Source: Fidelibacterota bacterium
Lineage (GTDB): Bacteria > Marinisomatota > SORT01
DNA length: 11,841 nucleotides
Direction: 5' to 3'
Assembly: GCA_022563775.1 (NCBI GenBank)
Contig: JADFMS010000040.1
Coordinates: 1 to 11,841, forward strand
A model generated the notes under the pieces. That model saw nothing but the letters and a program-made list of their open reading frames with translations. It did no database searches and was not told the origin of the DNA. The position numbers were made by a program, and so were the translations under genes. Position 1 is the stretch's first letter. Each line of letters opens with the position of its first letter. Shown in pieces: positions 7,214 to 11,841 of the stretch.

Positions 7214-8447
7214 GACGGATAATACCACGGCATTAGGCAGGAGCTTATCGAGCTACAGCCTACAATCGCCGGAAAAACTAAATCTTCTAAAATCGAGACT
7301 GAGGCTGGGGCAGCTCATCAAAGGGCGCGTAATTGACGTTTTGCCCGGCGGGAAATATGTGTTCAGAATTCAAGGGTTAAATCTTGTAGCCCAGTCGATG
7401 ATTTCCCTTAAGCCCGGCATGATAGTGTTTGCTTATGTATCTGAAATAATCCCGAAACTCGTATTAAAGTGGGCGCAGGGTAAAACGGAAAAGAGCAGAC
7501 TGAAAAACGGATTAAAGCAGCTCGGTGTATCGGCAAATCGTGTTAATCGGATGATAGCCGAAAGTATGTTTGAAAGTGAGGAGTCTTTTTCATCGCGAGC
7601 CTTTTACGGAATCGTCGAGAAGATTAAAGGAGAAATACAGGAAAATTCTTCTGAAGAAGAGGTAAGGGAATATATACAGAAAGCGATAGAAAAATCACGA
7701 TCCGAAAGGGAAATATCTTTTGAGTCTATATCAAAGTCGAGGGGGGAATTATGGTCCGATCTTCGCAAAAACCTTAATATTTTATCGTCGAATTTGAGGA
7801 AAATAGATATCAACGAGGATAAGAGTATGAGATTTATCCTGCAATATTCAATGGAATGGAACCGTGGATTGAAGGGTACCGATTCGGCTGATATATTTCG
7901 GGTTGCCGACCTGCTCGGACTAAATGATGAATCATATCTATTCGAGGCTGTAAGGAGAGGAAATATTGCGTCATTTAGCAGCAACATTACTCTCAAAAAG
8001 TCATTGATAAGCTTCATGGACAGATTGAAAAGCCTTAAAAAACACGGATTTAGGGTTCAACTATTAAACAAACTGCTCAGGTCTGCCGATAATATACTCA
8101 GGGATATGGATGCCTTAAGACTAAGTAGTCATCAAGAGCAGCATTTAGTGAATTTGTTCCCGCCGATGGATGAAAAAGATTCGGGAACTTTCCTCTGGAA
8201 GGGCAGGGGAGATAAAGAATATGAGGACACCCGGAGAATAAGCATTGAATTTAACCTCGAACCGCTTGGAAGAACGATTGTGGAACTGAGCATCAATCCG
8301 GAATTAACAAACGTGAATATGATGTTCTCTAAAACGGAATCAGGAGACATGGCGAGAAAAGAACTTTCGAAGTTCAGCGAACGATTAGAAGCGCTTGGTC
8401 TGCAAATTGGAACATTAAATATTGCAGGTAGGGATGGTACGGTTTGA
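7206..8447 (+). CDS. FliK-like flagellar hook-length control family protein (paralogue type)
   Basis: The 413-residue protein has two recognisable ends. Residues 34-90 (LRLGQLIKGRVIDVLPGGKYVFRI and LKPGMIVFAYVSEIIPKLVLKW, read from 32 on) form a small beta domain of the kind seen before many FliK-type domains. Residues about 318-405 match the FliK/hook-length-control C-terminal fold: a Trp near the start (FLWKGRGD), ISIEFNLEPLGRTIVELSI, then a helix SKFSERLEALGLQIGTLNI. The middle (about 95-315) is helical and unassigned. In flagellar export, the FliK C-terminal domain contacts the FlhB C-terminal domain to switch substrate class, and an FlhB-like gene lies two genes downstream. It may be an accessory paralogue rather than the main hook ruler, because a Pro/Gln/Ser-rich ruler region is missing. 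The start overlaps the previous gene by 8 bases. Confidence 0.72.
   Translation: MIETDNTTALGRSLSSYSLQSPEKLNLLKSRLRLGQLIKGRVIDVLPGGKYVFRIQGLNLVAQSMISLKPGMIVFAYVSEIIPKLVLKWAQGKTEKSRLKNGLKQLGVSANRVNRMIAESMFESEESFSSRAFYGIVEKIKGEIQENSSEEEVREYIQKAIEKSRSEREISFESISKSRGELWSDLRKNLNILSSNLRKIDINEDKSMRFILQYSMEWNRGLKGTDSADIFRVADLLGLNDESYLFEAVRRGNIASFSSNITLKKSLISFMDRLKSLKKHGFRVQLLNKLLRSADNILRDMDALRLSSHQEQHLVNLFPPMDEKDSGTFLWKGRGDKEYEDTRRISIEFNLEPLGRTIVELSINPELTNVNMMFSKTESGDMARKELSKFSERLEALGLQIGTLNIAGRDGTV
8426..8433 (+). promoter_or_regulatory. Shine-Dalgarno site supporting the TTG start at 8444
   Basis: AGGTAGGG lies 10 bases before a TTG codon that overlaps the previous stop codon (TTGA). The next in-frame ATG falls inside the receiver domain, so this site and the TTG define the kinase start. 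Confidence 0.6.
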
Positions 8448-9727
8448 GCATTGACATTCTTAAACGAGAAAGTGAAGTCAAAAATGAGCCGGCGGTTGAC
8501 TTAAAATTCGAAGAGGTCGAACAATTCGAAAGCACGATTCTTATCGTAGATGACGAAGAAGATATTCTGAAGCTTATGAAGAATCTGCTCGAAATGAAGG
8601 GCTACAAGGCATTAATGGCGCCGGATGGAGAGACGGCGTTAAAAATCTCAAAAGGGGTTGATCTCGGAGCCGTGATAAGCGATTACCGGATGCCCGGGAT
8701 GAACGGCGTAGAATTGCTTTCTCGACTCAGGGAGGAGCACACCGACGTCCCGATGATCTTAGCTACCGCTTTTGCCGATGTGAATATTGTTATCGAGGCG
8801 ATAAACAAAGGGAGAGCTTACAAACTTATTCGCAAGCCATGGGATCCGTTTGACTTGCAGCAGGAAGTAAAATCCGCAGTGGAATATTCGATATCCGAGA
8901 AAAGAAGAAAGGAACTTGAGGCAAGATTAAAGGAACAAAATGAGATACTTGAGGAGAGGGTACTGGAGCGGACATCGGAACTTGATAAGGTGATCGAAGA
9001 ACTTCAGGCTGCTAATGACACAATCTCTCAAACATATCAACATTTACTGCAATCCGACAAGCTGGCAACTATGGGATTGATGGCGGGAACCATTGCTCAT
9101 GACATCGCGAATCCATTAACGGTCGTACTTGCCAGGGCGCGGTTGCTCCTTATGAAAGGAACTCTTGGCGATGCCGAGTCGAAGAACCTAAATATAATAA
9201 TTAAAAACTCGCAAAAGATAGAAAGGCTGATCTTCAGCATAACCCGTTTCGCGAGAAAAAGCAGCAATGAGTATACGGATATAGACCTGATGGAAGTTCT
9301 GCGGGAATCCCTTCTCATGCTGTCAAAGTCCTTGAACGTCCAATCGATCACTCTCGAAGAAATCTATGAGATCGAAGAACCAATTGTATGGGGAGAGCCG
9401 AATGAATTAGAACAGGTCTTCACCAATCTAATTCAGAACGCGCTGCAAGCGATGGAGACAGGGGGGAAATTAACAATCCGGGTTAACCTGAAGGATAATT
9501 TCATAAGGATAATCTTTGAAGACACAGGTCCGGGAATTCCGGAAGAAAAACTGAGTGATATTTTTGAAGCGTTTTATACGACTAAGAAAGAGGGCACAGG
9601 ATTAGGACTAAATATCTGCAAAAGGATAATTCAGGAACATTCGGGGAAAATCAGTGTGGAGAGCAAAATCGGAGAAGGAACGAAATTTGTAATCGATTTA
9701 CCCGAGCATGGAAATGGACGAAAGTAG
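8444..9727 (+). CDS. Receiver-histidine kinase (REC-coiled coil-HisKA-HATPase)
   Basis: This is the only complete histidine kinase in the window (427 residues, cytoplasmic). The N-terminal receiver domain (about 30-148) has D36/D37, phospho-acceptor D80 in ISDYRMPGMNG, T108 and K131 in IRKPWD, all intact. A coiled coil (about 150-200) leads to the H-box TIAHDIANPLTVV with H219. The ATPase domain has the N-box NLIQNALQAM (328-337, N332), G1 FEDTGPGIP (358-366), F-box DIFEAFYTTK and G2 GTGLGLN (384-390). The receiver domain at the N-terminus means it probably takes its signal from another phosphodonor rather than sensing directly. It sits between a FliK-like and an FlhB-like gene. Two DHp-only proteins in the same operon lack the ATPase domain that it has. 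The start is TTG, overlapping the previous stop. Confidence 0.92.
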   Translation: MSIDILKRESEVKNEPAVDLKFEEVEQFESTILIVDDEEDILKLMKNLLEMKGYKALMAPDGETALKISKGVDLGAVISDYRMPGMNGVELLSRLREEHTDVPMILATAFADVNIVIEAINKGRAYKLIRKPWDPFDLQQEVKSAVEYSISEKRRKELEARLKEQNEILEERVLERTSELDKVIEELQAANDTISQTYQHLLQSDKLATMGLMAGTIAHDIANPLTVVLARARLLLMKGTLGDAESKNLNIIIKNSQKIERLIFSITRFARKSSNEYTDIDLMEVLRESLLMLSKSLNVQSITLEEIYEIEEPIVWGEPNELEQVFTNLIQNALQAMETGGKLTIRVNLKDNFIRIIFEDTGPGIPEEKLSDIFEAFYTTKKEGTGLGLNICKRIIQEHSGKISVESKIGEGTKFVIDLPEHGNGRK

Positions 9728-10019
9728 CAAATATTCCGCGGCTGCTCTAAAGTATGATTTGAATGAAAGTTTTGTTCCAAAAGTTATTGCGAGCGGAACA
9801 GAAGTTACAGCAGAAGAAATAATTCAGATAGCCAAGGAACACGGTATCCCCATAAGGGAAGACCCCGCGCTGATGGAGATGCTGATGAAGGTAGAGATTC
9901 TGGATGATATTCCGGAGGAAGCATTCGCTCTGGTAGCTGAAATATTTGCATTTATTTATGAGATGAATCTAAAAGCACAAAAAAAAGACAATCACGATTA
10001 TGATGTCGAAGATAGATGA
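9708..10019 (+). CDS. Stand-alone FlhB C-terminal-domain homologue (FlhX/YlqH type)
   Basis: The 103-residue protein matches the part of FlhB/YscU C-terminal cytoplasmic domains that follows the self-cleavage site: AAALKYD (11-17), PKVIASGTEVTAEEIIQIAKE (24-44), HGIPIREDPALMEML (45-59), DIPEEAFALVAEIFAFIY (67-84). It has no membrane helices and no NPTH cleavage motif, so it mimics the already cleaved fragment. FlhB's C-terminal domain sets export substrate specificity with FliK; small homologues such as YlqH/FlhX are known beside FliK-like genes, and in some bacteria can replace that FlhB fragment. Here the FliK-like partner is one gene away, separated by the kinase. The first ATG overlaps the kinase end by 20 bases; a second ATG at 9714 is also possible. 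About 20 charged residues end the protein. Confidence 0.88.
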   Translation: MEMDESSKYSAAALKYDLNESFVPKVIASGTEVTAEEIIQIAKEHGIPIREDPALMEMLMKVEILDDIPEEAFALVAEIFAFIYEMNLKAQKKDNHDYDVEDR

Positions 10020-10848
10020 AAATAGTTTTGTAGAGCTGGAGATACTCTCCTCTATCTCAAAATTGATAGGCTCAGCCGAAGGGGAGAATAGGAATTTTGA
10101 AGAAATATTCAAATTGCTCTCAAGATTGGTACCATTTGAGTCTGCAACACTTTTTTTATTCGACGAAGCAAAGCAGGAATTATCGCAAATAGTCGAATAC
10201 GGGGGCGGAGTTGATTTAGCCGAGAATTTTACTTTCGGAATGGGTAAAGGTCTCTCATCCTATGTCGCAGAAGAGCTAAGACCCATTCTCCTTCCGAATT
10301 TACACGACGGTCCCCGGTTCGCAGGCAGTTCTTTAAGATCGTTTCTATCGATTCCTATGTTGATGAGAGAAAAATTGGTGGGGGTAATCAATTTCGGACA
10401 TTCGGAACCGGAAATTTTCGAGCAGAGCCATGTAGATTACCTTCAGATAGTTGCCGCACAATTAGCAGGTATAATCCTTGAGTTGGATTATATGAAAAAG
10501 CTGAAAGAGAATAATCAACGTCTTGAGGAGACGAACGCAGCTCTTAAGGACGCCCAAGATAAACTTATTGAGGCCGAGAAGATGGCAACTCTCGGGCATG
10601 TGACAGCAGGTTTGAACCACGAGATTAACAATCCGTTAGCGGTCATTTCAGGTCACTTACAGTTACTCGAGCTGGAGCAGGACAATCTGCCGGAAGAAAT
10701 TATGAATCGGATAGGCATACTGATGAAAGAGGTTGACCGGATATCCGATGTGCTGAAGAATTTACAAAAAGTGAAAAAAATCGTCCTGTCGGATTACACA
10801 GATCAGGGTGTTCACATGCTGGATATAAAAAAGAGTATATCGTCTTGA
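10000..10848 (+). CDS. GAF sensor protein ending in a DHp (HisKA) domain, no ATPase domain
   Basis: This 282-residue soluble protein has a GAF domain (about 13-163: FEEIFKLLSRLVPFESATLFLF through LRSFLSIPMLMREKLVGVINFG), a coiled coil (about 163-195) and a DHp domain (about 192-262) with the H-box GLNHEINNPLAVISG, H207 being the likely phosphoryl acceptor. It ends 75 residues later, at MLDIKKSISS, with no ATP-binding N, G1 or G2 box. The following frame encodes a receiver protein, not a lost ATPase domain. The ending 'DYTDQGVHMLDI' parallels 'QYDESTKMLNL' in the GAF-PAS-DHp gene at 4495, so the truncation looks like a shared design rather than damage. The start has two adjacent ATG codons (10000 and 10003) and overlaps the previous gene by 20 bases. 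A phosphotransfer role with the adjacent receiver gene is inferred. Confidence 0.87.
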   Translation: MMSKIDENSFVELEILSSISKLIGSAEGENRNFEEIFKLLSRLVPFESATLFLFDEAKQELSQIVEYGGGVDLAENFTFGMGKGLSSYVAEELRPILLPNLHDGPRFAGSSLRSFLSIPMLMREKLVGVINFGHSEPEIFEQSHVDYLQIVAAQLAGIILELDYMKKLKENNQRLEETNAALKDAQDKLIEAEKMATLGHVTAGLNHEINNPLAVISGHLQLLELEQDNLPEEIMNRIGILMKEVDRISDVLKNLQKVKKIVLSDYTDQGVHMLDIKKSISS

Positions 10849-11841
10849 AAGAAAAAGTTCTATATATCGAAGACGAGAAGAATCTGCGTGATCTCGTTTT
10901 AGAGGTGTTGGAAAAGAGTGGTTACGCCACACTCGGCGCCGATGACGGCTTATCCGGAATAAAAGCCGTCTCCGCAGAAATTCCCGATCTAATCCTTCTC
11001 GATTTGAATCTACCGACAATGTCAGGATGGGAGGTAATTACCAAGCTACAGGGAGATGAAAAATTAAGAAACATTCCGATAGTGGTGTTAACAGGAGATA
11101 CTGATGGTGAGGGAAGGGAGAAATCGCTCATAGCCGGATCAAGCGGTTATTTAAACAAGCCTCTGAATCTTAAGGAGTTGCCCGGGATAATTGCCGATTT
11201 CATCAAAGGGAAAAAACATGAGATCGTCGTTTCTACGGAAAAAAAGGAAGATTATTTAAGAGCACATTCTCTCAGATTAGTTGATAGGTTGTACGAGCAG
11301 ATAGAAAACCTGACAGCAACAAACCAGAAGATGAAAGAACTAAACAGTGAGCTCGTTAGAAGAGACGCATACATCGAAAATATGCTCGACCCCCTGTGGG
11401 TGCTGGACCTGGATGGGAATACGGTAGATTTTAACAGGGCATTGGAAGATTTTCTGAGCTGCAGCGCGGATATCCTACGAAGCAGTAATGTATCTGATTT
11501 CTTGGACGAGGAGAATAGAAAAATCGTCGAAAATGAAGATAAGGCAAGAGCTTCCGATCAGAGCTCCTCCAGCTATCAGCTTACGTTCATTGACGCAAAG
11601 GGGAGAAAAAAAGAAGTAATTATCAGTGGACATCCGGTTTTGCAAGGTATAAAGCTTATCGGGACTTTTGCCTTAATCAAAGATATCAGCGACAGAAAGC
11701 TGCTCGAGGAAAAGTATAAACATATATTTGAAAACACTAACGAGGGGCTATATCAAAGTTCTATTGATGGGAAGTTGATTACGGCAAATCCGGCATTAGT
11801 AAATATACTTGGCTATGACTCGCGCGAGGAGCTTTCGAAGC
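10845..11841 (+). CDS. Receiver-PAS-PAS signalling protein (3' end beyond window)
   Basis: A TTG start overlaps the previous stop (TTGA) and opens a frame that stays open to the window end, 332 codons. The receiver domain (1 to about 120) begins KEKVLYIEDEKN and has acidic E9/D10, phospho-acceptor D53 in LLDLNLPTMSGWE, T83 in VLTGD and K105 in LNKPL, all intact. A helical linker (about 140-175) leads to a first PAS domain (about 176-285, starting IENMLDPLWVLDLDGNTVDFN and ending GTFALIKDISDRK) and a second PAS domain that starts at about 290 (KHIFENTNEGLYQSSIDGKLIT) and is cut by the window edge. The output domain is unseen; a histidine kinase, GGDEF or further PAS domains are all possible. 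No ATG or GTG lies before the receiver domain, so TTG is the likely start; AAGAG at 10831-10835 is a weak ribosome site. Confidence 0.87.
   Translation, partial: MKEKVLYIEDEKNLRDLVLEVLEKSGYATLGADDGLSGIKAVSAEIPDLILLDLNLPTMSGWEVITKLQGDEKLRNIPIVVLTGDTDGEGREKSLIAGSSGYLNKPLNLKELPGIIADFIKGKKHEIVVSTEKKEDYLRAHSLRLVDRLYEQIENLTATNQKMKELNSELVRRDAYIENMLDPLWVLDLDGNTVDFNRALEDFLSCSADILRSSNVSDFLDEENRKIVENEDKARASDQSSSSYQLTFIDAKGRKKEVIISGHPVLQGIKLIGTFALIKDISDRKLLEEKYKHIFENTNEGLYQSSIDGKLITANPALVNILGYDSREELSK

Larger units (their letters stand above)
1..11841 (+). other. Continuous co-directional flagellar/signalling operon
   Basis: All fourteen genes run the same way. Overlaps occur at flhA/flhF, flhG/small membrane gene, TPR/FliK-like, FliK-like/kinase, kinase/FlhB-like, FlhB-like/GAF-DHp and GAF-DHp/REC-PAS. 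The largest gap is 25 bases (4470-4494). No hairpin followed by a T-run is seen between genes. The simplest reading is one transcript that enters from upstream and continues past the window, tying sigma-28, export accessory proteins and two-component proteins to shared expression. Confidence 0.8.

Noticed and set aside
9082..9097. Sigma-54-like pattern TGG...TTGC in the kinase gene
   Set aside because: The spacing is one base too long and the bases are explained by the conserved H-box codons.
10944..10970. GC-rich 8-base inverted repeat (GACGGCTT / AAGCCGTC) with an 11-base loop in the REC-PAS-PAS gene
   Set aside because: It falls in the receiver domain coding region and is followed by TCCGCAG rather than a T-run, so it does not look like an intrinsic terminator.

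Overview
The window is a stretch of a bacterial flagellar operon. All fourteen genes lie on the + strand. Every junction is an overlap or a gap of 25 bases or less, so there is no non-coding stretch long enough for an ordinary internal promoter or terminator. Base composition looks mid-range (low-to-mid 40s % GC by eye) and uniform. I see no rRNA, tRNA, CRISPR array, transposase or integrase.

Layout: (1) 1-3264 is a classic flagellar biogenesis block: the 3' end of flhA, then flhF (SRP-type GTPase), flhG (MinD-like ATPase), a 75-residue two-helix membrane protein, and fliA (sigma-28). (2) 3284-5832 is a regulatory insert: a small charged hypothetical protein, an HDOD protein, and a GAF-PAS protein that ends in a histidine-kinase dimerisation (DHp) domain with no ATPase domain. 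(3) 5834-10019 mixes envelope, export and signalling genes: a single-pass membrane TPR protein with a cytoplasmic helix-turn-helix-like tail, a protein with a FliK-like C-terminus, a complete REC-histidine kinase, and a stand-alone homologue of the FlhB C-terminal domain. (4) 10000-11841 holds a second GAF protein ending in DHp without an ATPase domain, then a REC-PAS-PAS protein that runs off the window end.

The usual chemotaxis genes that often follow flhF-flhG-fliA are absent here. In their place are four linked two-component proteins. One complete kinase (8444-9727) is accompanied by two DHp-only GAF proteins with intact 'NHEINNPL' H-boxes and two receiver domains. This could be a split phosphorelay in which the DHp-only proteins act as sensor-controlled phosphotransfer or decoy modules beside a motility operon. 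That is inference from domain content; no phosphotransfer can be shown from sequence alone.

Organism: a Gram-negative-type flagellated bacterium with polar or number-controlled flagella is suggested by flhF/flhG and by a TPR protein that appears periplasmic. Weak or absent Shine-Dalgarno sequences at several starts, TTG starts and the HDOD/DHp-rich content would fit an uncultured lineage near the FCB group (Marinimicrobia, KSB1 or Calditrichota-like), but this is only a guess without a search.
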